Origin: Rhodotorula mucilaginosa
Lineage: Eukaryota > Basidiomycota > Microbotryomycetes > Sporidiobolales > Sporidiobolaceae
Length of the DNA: 64,000 bases
Direction: 5' to 3'
Assembly: GCA_034406715.1 (NCBI GenBank)
Contig: CP137877.1
Coordinates: 310,001 to 374,000 of the forward strand
In this document: positions 1-11,560 of the stretch, piece after piece
Layout: each line of letters starts with the position of its first letter
Numbering within the stretch: position 1 is the first letter of the stretch
The notes under the pieces: model-generated
Told to the model about the DNA's origin: nothing
The model's input: only the letters and a program-made list of their open reading frames with translations
Database searches by the model: none
Translations under genes and position numbers: made by a program

Positions 1-2523
1 ATCGACAAGGCCGGCAGGACCCGAGTCGTTCCCTTTGCCGGTGAAAGCAAAGTTGAGGGCGATCCCGTCCGTCGCAGCCATCATGGTCTTGATGTTGGTC
101 TGCCCGGGCGTGCAAGTAGTCGCCTTGGAGCCTGACGAGGGTCCGGTACCGCCACCGAGCAGAGTAGTCTGTCAGGGTCGTCAAAATGGAAAACAGTTTT
201 GGTGAGATCAGGTAGGCGTTGTGAGAGTGCCATCGCTCGGAGCAGGGACGAGAACGTACGATACCGCTCGCGAGCGCTTCCTCGCAGATTTGAGGACAGG
301 TATAGTGCACTGTGGATTTATCAATCGCGCCATCGCACAACGAGGGAAGGCAGACCGCAAAAGATTCAGTTTTCGGGTATGAAGACGAGCTTCTCGTGAT
401 GGAACGCAGGCGCGTATCGCTGAATACGAGCGTACCGTGCGCATCAAAGGCTCCATAGGTGACGATCAGCTTTTCGCCGCCGATGACTTCGGTGTTGACG
501 CCGACAATCATTCCGGGCGTGATGCCATCCATCACGTCCGGGTTACCGCCTTTGCCGATGGCGGAGATGCGATGGTTCTTGATACCGATGTCGGCCTATG
601 TGTTGTGCACGTGACTCGGAGAGCATGTAAGGGCCCTTGAACGCTTGAAGTCGAAGAAAGAAAGAACGTCCGGACGCACCTTGTAGATCCCCTGCCAGTC
701 GATGATGAGAGCGTTGGTAATGATGCAGTCGAGCGTCTCGCTGTCAGGCATCCCGGTCGCCTGACCCATCCCCTCGCGGATCGTCTTGCCTAAAGGACGG
801 GGGAGAAAAAAGAAGACACAAAAAACACAGGCGAATGGGTCAGGTTTGAGCTCGGCGACAAGTGTACAGCGCTTGCTTGCTGGCTTCTGCTCACCTCCCC
901 CGAATTTGCACTCGTCACCATAGACAGTCATGTCCTCCTCAATCTCGATCCAAAGTTCCGTATCCGCCAAACGGAGCCGGTCTCCTTTCGTCGGCCCAAA
1001 CATGCTCGCATAACTCTCGCGACTCGCCTCGAACGGTTTGATCTGGGTCCGGTCCGAGGTCACGAGCGCGATGGGTTCGGGAGTGTGGAGGAAGCCGAGA
1101 TCGATGAGGCGGGAGAGGGTCGAGGCGGTGAGAGAAGGGTCCGAGAGGTGCTTTTCGAGGCTCGAATTGAGCAGGCGGTTGCCACCTTCCGGCGCAGCGG
1201 ATACCACCAGCAAGGTCAGTATCATTGCCCGCCCCCACAAAAGCTGACTGTTCCCAACATGCCCGCTTGAGGTGGAAGTGTATGTGTGGCGCACCTGTGA
1301 CGATTTTGTTTCCTCCGATCTGCACGAGAGTGACTGTCTTGCTGTCGCCCGGTTCGAAGCGGACCGCGGTCCCGGCCGCGATATCGAGGCGCTTGAAAAA
1401 GGCCTTTTCGCGGTCGAAGGAAAGGGCGCGGTTCGTCTCGCAGAAATGGAAGTGCGAGCCGACCTGCGGAGGAGGATACGGGCGTCAGCGTGAAGGTCTC
1501 TGTCGGCATCAGAATCGCACGCCTGTGATGTTGAACCAGACGAAGTGCAGAAGCAAGGCACGAACGAGGGCGTACTTGAATGGGCCGATCTCCCGTATTG
1601 GTCACCTTGAGCCGGACCCTCTCCCGGCCTTCGTTGATCCGGATCGGTTCCTTGCGGACCACGATCGCACCGGGGACTTGTTCATCTTTGAGCCCTTTTG
1701 GTTCGTCAGACCCTTTCGGGAACACTCCCTCCGCGGGGAGGGGCAAGAAAGAGCCGTACAAGGCGAGCGAGAGGTCGTCGTTGACCGAGGGCGAGCAAAT
1801 CGGGTCGTGCACCGTCACGAGAAAGACGCCGTCCGGGAAGGCGCCTTCGACTTGGATATCATGCAACAAGAACGGGACTGCCTAGAGAAGCGGAGAGCGA
1901 GGCCGAGTTCAGCGAAAGTTATTTTTCTGTTTTTTTCGATCGCCGGCGCGGACAGCGCGGAGCACGCGGTACGTATGACTCACGGGCTGGACGTGGACCC
2001 GCCCGAGAATCTTCTTCCCTGCACGACCAAGAGGCGTAGGAGAGCAAGGTGTCAGCACAGGTAGCTTCCGCCAGTCTTGGCATGAGCTGTGAGCGTCGTC
2101 GCCGCGGAGTAAGAGATGCCCGCGGACGAAGCGGAATAGCTTATCGGGCGGGTTCCTCCCATGCGATAGGCAGGGGGACGCGATGGGTACATTCCCGCGA
2201 GCTGCATGGTGCATCTCCGCGGCAGGATCGGTCTCCTCGTGGACCATAGGGTGACATCGGCTCGTTCGACTGTCCGGGACTGATAGAAGGCCCCGGACGG
2301 GCACACGGCTCTGGACGGGTATGGGACACGTACCGATGGCCATGAGTTCCGCTACGCTGTGGTTGCCATCTCGGATGAGCTCGTGCAAGACGTTGGCGAT
2401 GAGAGCGGTCGCCTCGGCCTCGTTGAGGCGGACACCGCGGGCGAGTCGTTTCTGGGCGAGCGAACCTGCGACGTGGAGGGTGTGGAGCTTGTCGAGCTCA
2501 CGCGGGAGGAGGTCGAACCCCAT
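1..2523 (-). CDS. URE1: Urease, 5' part (gamma, beta and start of alpha regions); 3' end lies off the left edge
   Basis: Urease hydrolyses urea to ammonia and carbamate in the cytosol, using a two-nickel centre. The start is the ATG read from 2523, beginning [13 protein letters not shown], which is the usual start of the gamma-like region (about residues 1-70, with the [15 protein letters not shown] block). The beta-like region follows (about 1500-1870) and then alpha, with [17 protein letters not shown] near 950-1010. Several introns interrupt it. After splicing, the nickel-ligand block reads DAHVHYTCPQ, where most ureases have a form like DTHIHFICPQQ, so the HxH pair is kept. The leftmost exon carries [10 protein letters not shown] and a FTGKGN motif. 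The carbamylated lysine and the catalytic flap lie outside the window. It is divergent from the alpha/beta hydrolase, and a TGATAAG site sits 11 bases above the ATG. Identity is close to certain; individual exon ends are less so. Confidence 0.95.
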
Positions 2524-2699
2524 GGCGCGTGTCTGATAAGCTATTCTGTGCGAGTGTAGGCTTGCGAGAGAGACAGAGAAGGCCAACCCTCGCGCGAGGA
2601 TCTCGGCCGCAGGACACGAGACTCGGCCGCGTTTGCTCGCTCAACGGCTTCCGTATTGCGAGCAGAAAAGGAAAGAGTGCGAGAGAGAGCAACGCAAGG
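2524..2699. promoter_or_regulatory. Divergent promoter between urease and alpha/beta hydrolase, with GATA site
   Basis: This 176-base gap separates the two start codons. It holds TGATAAG at 2534-2540, a match to the HGATAR site bound by fungal GATA factors that control nitrogen catabolite genes. The site is so near the urease ATG that it may lie in the leader. The motif is seen; its function is inferred. Confidence 0.45.
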
Positions 2700-4293
2700 A
2701 TGGCTACACCTGCTGCACCGCCAGCAGACTTTGCCGACTCCGCCTCCGCCGCCGCCTTCTCATCATCATCGCCGAACACCGAAACAACACTCCCAGCGAC
2801 AGTGTTCGACCCAGACACGCTCGTCAAGCGAGGCTGGTGCACAGTTGCAACCGACAAGAACCGCGCTGCGAACCCGCACAAGCTCTACTACGGTCAGCCA
2901 CGTGCACGCACCTGCTCCCAGTTCGGCCATCGCGAGCTGCTCACTCTGCGCTCGCTGCTGCAGAACTGCATGGACAAGATGAACCGACGAGCAAACGTCT
3001 GGTCTTTACCATGGGACTCAACAACTCGTCCTTTGTGTGTCTCACGTCCGCATCTCTCTCTCGAAAACGACCCGTCCGGTTTAATAAACGAGTCGAACTG
3101 ACTCGCCAAACGGAAACAGGCTTGGTACGAGCAAGTCGACTACTTTGCGCGCCTACCGGGATACGCCGTCCTCGTCTTTGACAACCGCGGAGTCGGGTGG
3201 AGCGACTCGCCCGGCTGGTCCTACACGACGCGCGAGATGGCGCTCGATGTGGTCGAACTGCTCGACTTTCTCGGCTGGACTCAGGACCGGAGCTTGAACG
3301 TCGTCGGAGTCAGTATGGGAGGTATGATTGCCCAGCAGCTCGTGAGCTTTCCGTCCACTTCTGTGCCTTTCCAGCTCGCATATTTCCTGTCTTCGCAACT
3401 TTGGAAACAAGACTTGTGCCACTCAACCCGGACTGACACATCCCTGCAACCCCGCTCCCGTCTAAAAAGGCGCTCCTCATCCCCGAGCGGATCCATGCCC
3501 TCCTCCTCACCTCGACTCGCTCCGGCTCGAAAACCGACCTGCCGTCTTATGCCGCTCTCAACATGTTTGCGCGGCTCACGAGCGGGACAGTCCGCTCTCC
3601 CGAGAAGCAGATCCGGCTCGTGGTCAACACCTTGTACCCTCAAGCGTACCTTGATGAGATCGTTCAGGCCGAAGGAGAGTGGAAGGGAAAGACGCAGCGA
3701 GATCGGATAGAGGCGGTGAGTCACGCGGCGGCTCTTGTCTTCGTCCCATCCGTCAAGAGTGCCCAAGCCAGCAGCTTATCGTTGACGCGGCCTCTTGCGC
3801 ACTGAATCGCACCCCCTAGGGATTCCTGCACCGCTACCATATCGGACGGAGACAATCATTTGCCGGTCGAGTCGGTCAGCTCGCCGCCGCCCTGTCAGTC
3901 CTCCGTCTCGCCTCTACGTCGGGAATGCGAGTGCAGTCGACTAATGTGCTGAATCTTTACGATCAGGCGCCACCAACTCACGGCTGAAGAGGCGAGGCAG
4001 ATCTCGTCCACTATTCCGAGGATCGCGATCATTCACGGGACCGAAGACAAGCTCCTGCGCGTCGACCGCGGTCGAAACTTGCACGCCGAACTCCCAGTGA
4101 GTTTCGTATCGGCGAACAACGACCTTTGCGCGACGTCCTCCTCTCTATGCCGTCACAGCTCACTTTCCGCCTCTTTTCATATTCGCAGGGTTCGACTCTC
4201 AAGATTGTCGAGAATGCCGGACACGCTCTGCCGAGTCAGATCCGAGACGAATACCACGACTGGATCCGAGAAAACGTTGAAGCCACTACATAG
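2700..4293 (+). CDS. Alpha/beta hydrolase (esterase/epoxide-hydrolase-like)
   Basis: This is a serine hydrolase of the alpha/beta fold; the substrate is unknown. The start ATG at 2700 gives MATPAAPPADFADSA. After the first intron the frame reads KLYYELHGQDEP, the normal first strand of the fold. Next come FDNRGVGWSD, then the nucleophile elbow GVSMGG (Ser, about 3307-3324), an acid in IIHGTEDKLL (about 4028-4060) and the histidine in NAGHALPS near the end. The full Ser-Asp-His triad is therefore visible. There are about six exons. No signal peptide is seen, so it is probably cytosolic. It heads a run of six co-oriented genes. With the Baeyer-Villiger-type enzyme two genes away it could hydrolyse that enzyme's ester product, which is an inference from position only. 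Confidence 0.88.
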
Positions 4294-4687
4294 AGCCTCG
4301 TGAAGCGCAATTGGGTCGCTCGAGGAGAGACGTCGACGGCGACGTAGCTTGTCTTTTTTGGGTCCGATGCTTTCCCCCTCATCTTTTCCCCCTCTTCCGC
4401 ACTCTCTTAGACTAGGCAGCACTGTAAATAGCGGACATCGCGACCAATCGCGCCGAACAAAATCTTCTGCTGCAAGCCAAAGTGGGGCGGCAAAGTCGAG
4501 AGTCGTCTCTCTCTCTCCAGCTGTCGACTCAGCCAGCGCCAAACAGCTCAGACAAGGGCCACAAGCTCACATCGTCGCGCAGCTTGTGTACTCGCGGCAG
4601 CGTCATCGGTCTGCGTCTCATCCGACATCCCCGCCGTTCTCCAACTTCCGATAAGGCCCACGCTGCCGTTCCACCTCGCCGCCGACC
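4294..4687. promoter_or_regulatory. Intergenic leader of the PHYHD1-like gene, with GATA site at 4649-4655
   Basis: A stretch of 394 bases holds the 3' end of the hydrolase transcript and the promoter of the next gene. CGATAAG at 4649-4655 lies 33 bases before the ATG at 4688. I see no ORF with family features here. Confidence 0.4.
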
Positions 4688-6116
4688 ATGACCTTCGCAC
4701 TCACGGACGAGCAGAAATCACAAGTAAGTCCTCCGCCTCGACCTACCCGACTCTTTGTGTGCGCGAGAACCCAGCCTTGACGCAGCCACTCCGACAACTC
4801 TAGTTCGAAGCAGACGGTTTCCTCGTCATCCGCGGCTTCTTTACGCAACAATGGGCCGACAGGCTGCTTGCAAAGAGTCGACAACTCCTCAAGGACTTTG
4901 ACGTCGTGAGTTACCCTTCTCTCCGTGGAGTCTGTCTCTCGACCGACACTCATGCTTTTTTTTTTTTTGTTCATTTCCGCCCGCCCGGCCCGCACCCAGT
5001 CCTCCCATCCTATGACTCAATTCGTCGGGACTTCAGACCCGGCTAGCAAGAAGCACGTCGGCGACGATTACTTCCTCGAATCGGGAGACAAGATCAGGTT
5101 CTTTTTCGAGCCGGCCGCGTTTGATCAGGATGGCAAACTGAATCGACCGAAGGAACTCGCTGTCAACAAGGTCAGTGCCCGCTGTGGCCTTGTCGTACAG
5201 GACGCCGTAATCGTGAACTGACTACGTCGATGGCGTGTGTTGTGGTCGTCCAGATCGGGCATGCGCTGTAAGTTCCGTGGATCCGCCACCAAGCTGAGGC
5301 CCCCGCAGCATGAAGACCTCCTTCCCAGGACCTGACAATTCCTCTTCATAGTGCCATGCTCGACCCGGATTTCCGCGCGTTCAGCTTCTCCGACGACGTT
5401 AAAGCGCTCGTCCGCGACCTCGGCTTCCACACCGATCCGCGCGTCGTCCAATCCATGGTCATCTGCAAGAACCCGGTCGTCGGTGGCGCGGTCAACGTCC
5501 ACGACGATCAGACTTTCCTCACGACTGAGCCGAGCACGGCGATGGGGTTGTGGTTTGCGCTCGAAGACGCGACGGCCGAGAATGGCTGCCTGTCTTTCGT
5601 TCCGGACAGCCACAAGACGAACCGATTGACCCAGCGACTCGTTCGAGTTGCCGGGGGAGGGACGGACATCGTGCGAGTACCAGGGACGGAAGACGTTGCC
5701 GAAGTGGACTGGGAAGGACCCGAGGTCGAGTGGGTCGCTGCGCCCTGCGCCGCCGGTGACCTCGTTCTGATTCACGGCGCCGTCATCCACCGCTCGGAGC
5801 GCAACCTCTCGGACAAGAGTCGCTTCATCTACACCGTGCGTGGTCCTGGTTCCAGAGAGAGAGATGTCGTTCGCCTCCCTCGCTGACTTTTTTCTTTCTT
5901 CTCGATTTGCTCTTCGCGCAGTTCCACTGCATCGAAGGTTCGGCGACTTGGTTGGACGATAACTGGTGAGGCGGCTTTTCACTTTGGTACTACATAGGGG
6001 CTGTAATTGACCAAGGCCTTTGACCGTTGCGTAGGCTTCAACCGACGCCCGAGATGCCCTTTCCGCCGCTATTCTCGACCCCGGCGACGCCGGAATCAGT
6101 CGCTCCTGCCGCATAG
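4688..6116 (+). CDS. Phytanoyl-CoA dioxygenase family protein (PHYHD1-like)
   Basis: It belongs to the Fe(II)/2-oxoglutarate oxygenases of the PhyH family. The N-terminus MTFALTDEQKSQFEADGFLV is the typical PhyH opening. The iron ligands are visible as HDD in NVHDDQTFLTTEPS (about 5493-5535) and a distal histidine in LIHGAVIHRSERN, with the 2-oxoglutarate-binding Arg in DKSRFIY. The family blocks DKIRFFFEPAAFD and MGLWFALEDATAENGCLSF match the PHYHD1 branch rather than the peroxisomal PHYH; I see no clear PTS2. The short tail ends TPESVAPAA. About six exons. Its substrate is unknown; family members oxidise small molecules or acyl-CoAs. It may work with the second oxygenase and the monooxygenase downstream. 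Confidence 0.9.
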
Positions 6117-6641
6117 CTGTAGAACCTCTTCATACGTACACAGCCTTTTTGTCACAGACTCTGAAAGGGTGTCTATAATCGCGGATAGTTTTCCATCGTT
6201 GCCTCTTTCGATCGAGGCGCTGCTCTTTTTCCCTCGCTCTCCCCATAGCGAGTCCACGTCGCTGTACAAACTCTCCAACCGCCGCGGAAGGCCGCTATCT
6301 GCTCACCGGCTAGTACGTGCTTTGTATGTCTCTCCCTCGCAGCCGGGACCCTTCGCTTGCACTCCGCCCCACACGCCTGGCGAACGCAGCGCAAAGTCGA
6401 CCCGTGATGGCGTGCTCCAACCGACCTCCAGCTGGCTGTCCGATACGAATCGCGTCATCTGACTATCACAAGGGCTTGGCCGCCCATGACCGAGGAGTCG
6501 TTCGCTAGCGCAGTCTGGCGTGATGAGCTGCGTAGGGAAGGGCATCGCTGGCCGCGGTGAAGCCGCTCCGCTCCAAGTTGCTGGCGCACTTGCTTCGCGG
6601 CTGCTCGAATAAAGCGAAACTGGGCTCCTCACTATCTAAAG
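6117..6641. other. Intergenic region before the flavin monooxygenase
   Basis: A 525-base gap with no supportable gene. Two short GATA-type sites (AGATAG on the minus strand at 6294-6300 and 6632-6637) fit the weaker HGATAR consensus. A pyrimidine-rich stretch at 6180-6245 is probably promoter or leader. Confidence 0.35.
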
Positions 6642-9059
6642 ATGACAAACGACGCTTCGCGTGTGATCTCGGTGGTGATCGTGGGCGCCGGCATCTGTAC
6701 GCGCCGTGACATTCTCGAACGCCGTCCGGCTTCGTGATTCTCCGCTGACTCGCAGACGCTCTGGCAGCCGGAATTGCACAAGCGGTTCGACTGCAGGAGG
6801 CACTCGGTGATCATGTCGACTTCAAGATCTACGACCGGTCTTACGATGTGGGCGGTGTCTGGAGAGATTCGGCGTGGCCGGGTGCAGGGTAAGCGGGTAC
6901 TCTCGCGCAAGAACCGCCTTGGGGATGTCTTGGCGAGGTTCGCAACCAGATCAACCGCTTCGGTCCTGACCCTCCGTGGCTTCTGCCGCAGAGTTGACGT
7001 GCCGATCCATCTTTACTCGCTGTACTCGCATCCGAACCCCGACTTTTCGCAAAAGTGGGCTTCGCGAGACGAAGTCCTTGCCTACTGGGTACGAGAAGAG
7101 CTCGTGATGTGGGGCGAGATGCGCAACCCACTGACCCGACTTGGCGTGTACGCTCATTCGCAGAAACGGATCGCGGCCCAGCACCGCTTGCACGACAAAT
7201 TCGTCTTTCGTAGCGAGTTTGTCTCCTCGCATTGGGACAACAGTGCGCAGCAGCACACCGTCGAGTTCCGCAACACGCAGAGCAAGGAGACCTTCGAGGT
7301 AGTCGCAGATGTCCTCATTTCCGCGACGGGCGCCCTCAACTTGCCAAAAATTCCGAACGTAACCGGCCGCGAGACCTTCAAAGGCCTGCAGTGGCACTCG
7401 TCGCAGTGGCGAGATGATGTCGACTTGCGCGGGAAAAAGGTCGCAGTCGTCGGCAACGGTTCCTCCGGGATTCAGATTATTCCCAACATCGTCGAGATCG
7501 AAGGTCTCGAGTTGATCAACTTGTCTGTCCTCTCTATTCTTCTTTCTCCTCCTTCCGTGCCAGTACTCATCCTAATACTTTGCGCAGTATCCGCTCGCCC
7601 GGTTTCTTCCGACCGAAGGAGAACTTCAATTACAGCGGCCTCACCAAATCCGTGTTCCGCCATGTCCCCTTCGCGCTCCGCCTCTATCGCTGGTCGACGT
7701 TCCAAGAGTAGTGAGCTTTTTTCGCCCTAATCTGACACAGCCCCTTACGACAAGCGCATGCTGACGTCCAAGTGCGTTCAGCGACTGGGGGCTTGTCCTG
7801 CAGGGCACCGGCAAGGAAGGAAGTAGCCTCCGTGAGCAGCGCACAAAGGTCCGCTTGTCTCTGCATGGCGACTCGAACTGCGCTTATCCATCTTTGTCCC
7901 CGGGACAGGAGCTTGTCGACTACATGAAAGAGCAGCTCCCGGAAGAATACTGGGACGAGCTCATTGCCGAATACCGTAAGCGCATCCTCTCGGCCTCCGC
8001 GACCATGTCCATCAAGCTAAGACGAGACGCCCTGCAACAGCCCTCGACTGCAAGCGTGTCGGATACGACGCTGGATGGCTTGCATCTTTCCGCCGCTCCA
8101 ACGTCCAGCTTGTGTCTTCTACGATCACCGCCGTCACCGAGAACGGGCTCGAAACCGAGAACGGGGAGTCTTACGACGTCGACATCATCATCTGGGCGAC
8201 CGGATTCCATGTCACAGACACGGGCATCGGGCTGAGTCACGGGGTCTACGGTGAAGATGGCGTCGAGCTGAGCGAAAAGTACAAGGCGCGCGGCGGGGCG
8301 TACGGCTACCTGGGTGTCGGGCTTCCCGAGGTGAGCATGATTCGATTTCCTGGCGTACACAAGAATCTGACACCTTTGACCGAGCTCATTCGCAGGTTCC
8401 GAACTACTTTGCCGTACTCGGGCCGAATTCCATCGCGTCCGTTAAGCCAGCTATAAAGCCATGTAGAGTAACCGGCTAATTCTCCCGACACCGCTGCAGG
8501 ATGAGCTGGGGATACACCATCGGCAACAATGTAAGGAGCACCTTCACTCTGGAGCTATCCCTTCGCACGTCTGAAGCTGAACAACACCTCTCTCTGCAGA
8601 CCGAATTCATCGCTCGACTCGTTCGCGGAATCTACGACCACCGGCTCTCTTCGATCGTCGCGAAAGCGTCAGCGATCGACGACTTCAACACTTACGTCCA
8701 ATCGCGAGTCTCGAACAGTATCTGGTATTCGCCCGAATGCGGCGACAGTTGGTACAAAGATCCCGCGTCGCAGAAAGTCACGGTTCCCGCACCGTGGGGA
8801 GCGAGTAAGCAGGCTCTTCCTCTTCTCAGTCCGCGTCATTGAATGGAACTCACCCCTGCACCTCTACGCAGCCGAGCTGTGGGCGCAGACTCGCAAGATT
8901 CGATGGGAAGACTGGACCTGCCGCCGTCGAGACGAGAACGGTGACGCTCTCCTCGTCGACATCCGGACTCCGTGGAACTGGACGCCATTCGGTGTATTGA
9001 TGGATTGGGCGGCCGAGTGGCAGAGGCAGAGATTCGAGCAGGCCATGGTCAAGAAGTAG
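6642..9059 (+). CDS. Flavin monooxygenase with Baeyer-Villiger fingerprint
   Basis: It is an FAD- and NADPH-dependent monooxygenase of the class that inserts oxygen next to a ketone or oxidises N/S atoms. The first Rossmann motif is VIVGAGI near the N-terminus (6642 on, split by an intron), then FKIYDRSYDVGGVWRD, the FAD-side block. The Baeyer-Villiger fingerprint FxGxxxHxxxW is exact: FKGLQWHSSQW at about 7377-7409. The NADPH Rossmann motif VAVVGNGSSGIQI follows. After the intron near 7515-7586 the frame continues as INFIRSPGFFRPKEN and LTKSVFRHVPFALRLYRW, a common block in fungal members. The ATGF-type motif is IIWATGFHV near 8190. There are about eight introns. There is no transmembrane segment, so it is probably soluble. 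It could also be an N-hydroxylating FMO; the fingerprint favours Baeyer-Villiger. Confidence 0.9.
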
Positions 9060-9618
9060 ACTGAGCCCTTTTTCTGATTCTTTTGAATTTTCTGCCGTTT
9101 CTCTCGCATATAGCTCGGACATGCAAAGACTCTGTGAAGATGTCGCCGCTAATGACCGGCCCCCGGGGACCGTCGATGGAGACTCTTTGCTTTTCGCCTA
9201 GCTCTCCGCCTCTCCGCTCACCGCCGCCTGCATGACACCATGCGCAGTAGACGCTTCCATGACACCCTCTACCAAGTACTTATCTGCCCCAGTCGCCTCC
9301 GCCAATCGATTGCTGACTTGCTGTGCCGCCGCCGGGCACGCCATCCGCTGCTGAATTGTTCACATCTCGCCGCTCGCTCGTGAGCAACGCTCAAGGCTGA
9401 AGACCTTGGCGCCCCACAGACTGCGCGCTAGGGAAAGCTTCGCAGCCGTGCGCCATGCTCGAGCGCGAACAGGCCTTCGAGTGATCGACGAGTTGGCGCC
9501 ATCTCGAGCAAGTCTTTGCGAAGAGGCGGCTGCTGTTGCTCCTTGCAGGCGTACTTGGTCGACACGGCTCACTCCTTCAAACTGCTCTGACGCTTCCACG
9601 ATATTGGCTCATCCGAAA
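9060..9618. promoter_or_regulatory. Intergenic leader of the UNC93-like transporter, with GATA site at 9279-9285
   Basis: This 559-base gap has AGATAAG on the minus strand at 9279-9285. No gene can be supported in it. Short open frames at 9360-9599 and 9406 onward have no recognisable family content. Confidence 0.4.
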
Positions 9619-11560
9619 ATGTCCGACGGCCTCCGATCAACTTCCTCACTCGACGAAAAGGAAGCTTCCCTCGTCGAGGCTCAAACCACGCCTGCCACGC
9701 CCGAAAAGATCGTCTGGTACCGTTCGACCTGGTATGCGTCAATCATCCTCGGGTTGTGCAACTTTGCCGCGCCCGGCATCTGGGGCGCGATGAACTCGCT
9801 CGGCGCCGGCGGACAGGCGACACCTTTCCTCGTCAACGGTTTGTTCGATTTTCCTTTGCTCGAGTCCGGTCAAGACGGTGCGGCTGAGCTTCTGATTCGG
9901 CGCCTACAGCTTCCAACGCGCTCACGTTCGGCCTGATGGTCATCACGGCGTTCTTGACATCGACAATCACGCGCTACATCGGAGTCCGGTGGACCCTTTT
10001 CTTCGGCGGCGCTGGTTACGCTCCATACGCTGCGTGAGTGCCTCTTACAGACCAAATGTCTCTCTTCATACTGACGACAAAGACGCTACAGGGGACTTTG
10101 TGCGTTCTCATTGCTTTTCGGTAGCTCAGAGCCCAGACTGACAACCCTGTTTCGCTCGTCCTGCCTTCGTCCAACCCTCAGACTGCAACAACAGATGGTC
10201 AAACGAGTGGTTCTTACTTCTTGGCGCTGCCCTTTGCGGCATCTCGGCTGGAACATTCTGGTGCGCAGCTTATCAAATCGTGAGGCAAAGGCGGGCGAGC
10301 TGACCACTCGCCGCGTTCAGGGGTATCGAAGCAGCTGTCGCGATGAGCTACCCGGAGCCTAAGAACGCCGGCAAGTTCCTGGGTGTGTGGCTCAGCTTCC
10401 GAGTGGCCGGACAGGTGAGGATCCTCCTCCGAAAGACGTGCGTCCGATTTTGAGCTGATCGAGCGCGAATCTATCAGATCCTCGGCGGCGCTATCAACCT
10501 CGGGCTCTCTGCCGATCGCTCGACGGCAGGCAAGGTCGACCCGAAGGTCTACCTTGTGTTTATCGCCATCCAGGCGGCCGGTCCATTCGTCGCATTTCTC
10601 CTCCCGCCACCGGAACGAGTGCAGCGTCAGGACGGCATTCCAGTCCGTCTCTTCGTCGACACGCCGATCCTCGTCGAGTTGCGCGAGACCGCCAAGCTTT
10701 TCTTTACACGCCGCGTGAGTCAACCTTTCGCGACAGTATCGCCATACGGAGCCTGAGAAACGTGCTGATCAAACTGGTCCCGCTTCCGAACAGTTCCTCC
10801 TCATCGTCCCGCTCATCACGCAGGCCGTCTTCTCGGAGTCGTTCAACAGCACCTTCCTCACCTTGCACTTCTCGGTCCGTGCGCGTGCACTCGGATCTTT
10901 CCTCTCCGCCGTCGTCTGCATCATCGCCGGCAACCTTTTCGGCCTCTTGCTCGATGCCAAGCGCTGGAACCTCAAGACGCGCGCCCGTTACGCCTTCCTG
11001 GTCGCCGTCGTTGTTCTTCAAGGCGCGTGGTGGACCTGGTCCGTCGTCATCAACGAGCACTACCGCAAGCTCGGGCCGACCGCGTCAATCTACGACTGGA
11101 AAGATACCGGCTTCGGCAAGGGTTTCGGTTCCTACCTCGCCATCGCCGCCGGCTTCCAGCTCAACTACATGTTCCTGTATTTCGTTTGCGGCACTCTCGT
11201 CACCAAACCGGCCGACGTGATCCGCATCGGCGGCCTGCTCCGCGCCACGGAATCTGCCGTGGGTTCTTTCTCTATTCCATGCGACCCACCGGCCAACTCG
11301 GGTGCTTATCCCGACTCCCTGTTTCTCCGCAGGCACAAGCCGTCTCTTACGGACTGAACTCGCTCGAATCGTTCGAGGGCGTCGGCGCCTCGGCCCTCAA
11401 CTTTGGCTTGTGGGCCGTCGCCCTCATCCCAGCCTGGCTCGTGATTCGCCAAATCGGGGTCAAGTACTTTGGTCGTGCCGAACGCGATCGTCGCGAGCGT
11501 GAGGCCCTTGACCGAGGTGTCCTCTTTGTCGAGGAAGACGAACCCGAAGAGAGAAAATAA
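9619..11560 (+). CDS. UNC93-like / MFS-type membrane transporter (DUF895 type)
   Basis: A polytopic membrane protein of the fungal UNC93-like branch of the major facilitator superfamily. The start ATG at 9619 gives MSDGLRSTSSLDEKEASLVE, an acidic cytosolic tail, then WYASIILGLCNFAAPGIWGA, the first membrane segment and a family landmark (NSLGAGGQ follows). About ten to twelve hydrophobic segments follow, including GLMVITAFLTS, ISAGTFWGIEAAVAM, FVAFLLPPPE, VVCIIAGNLFGLLLDA and LWAVALIPAWLVI. The C-terminus is charged and ends EEDEPEERK. About seven exons. Substrates of this family are not established in fungi. It stands between two oxygenase genes on the same strand, so export or import of their substrate or product is a fair guess. 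Confidence 0.88.
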
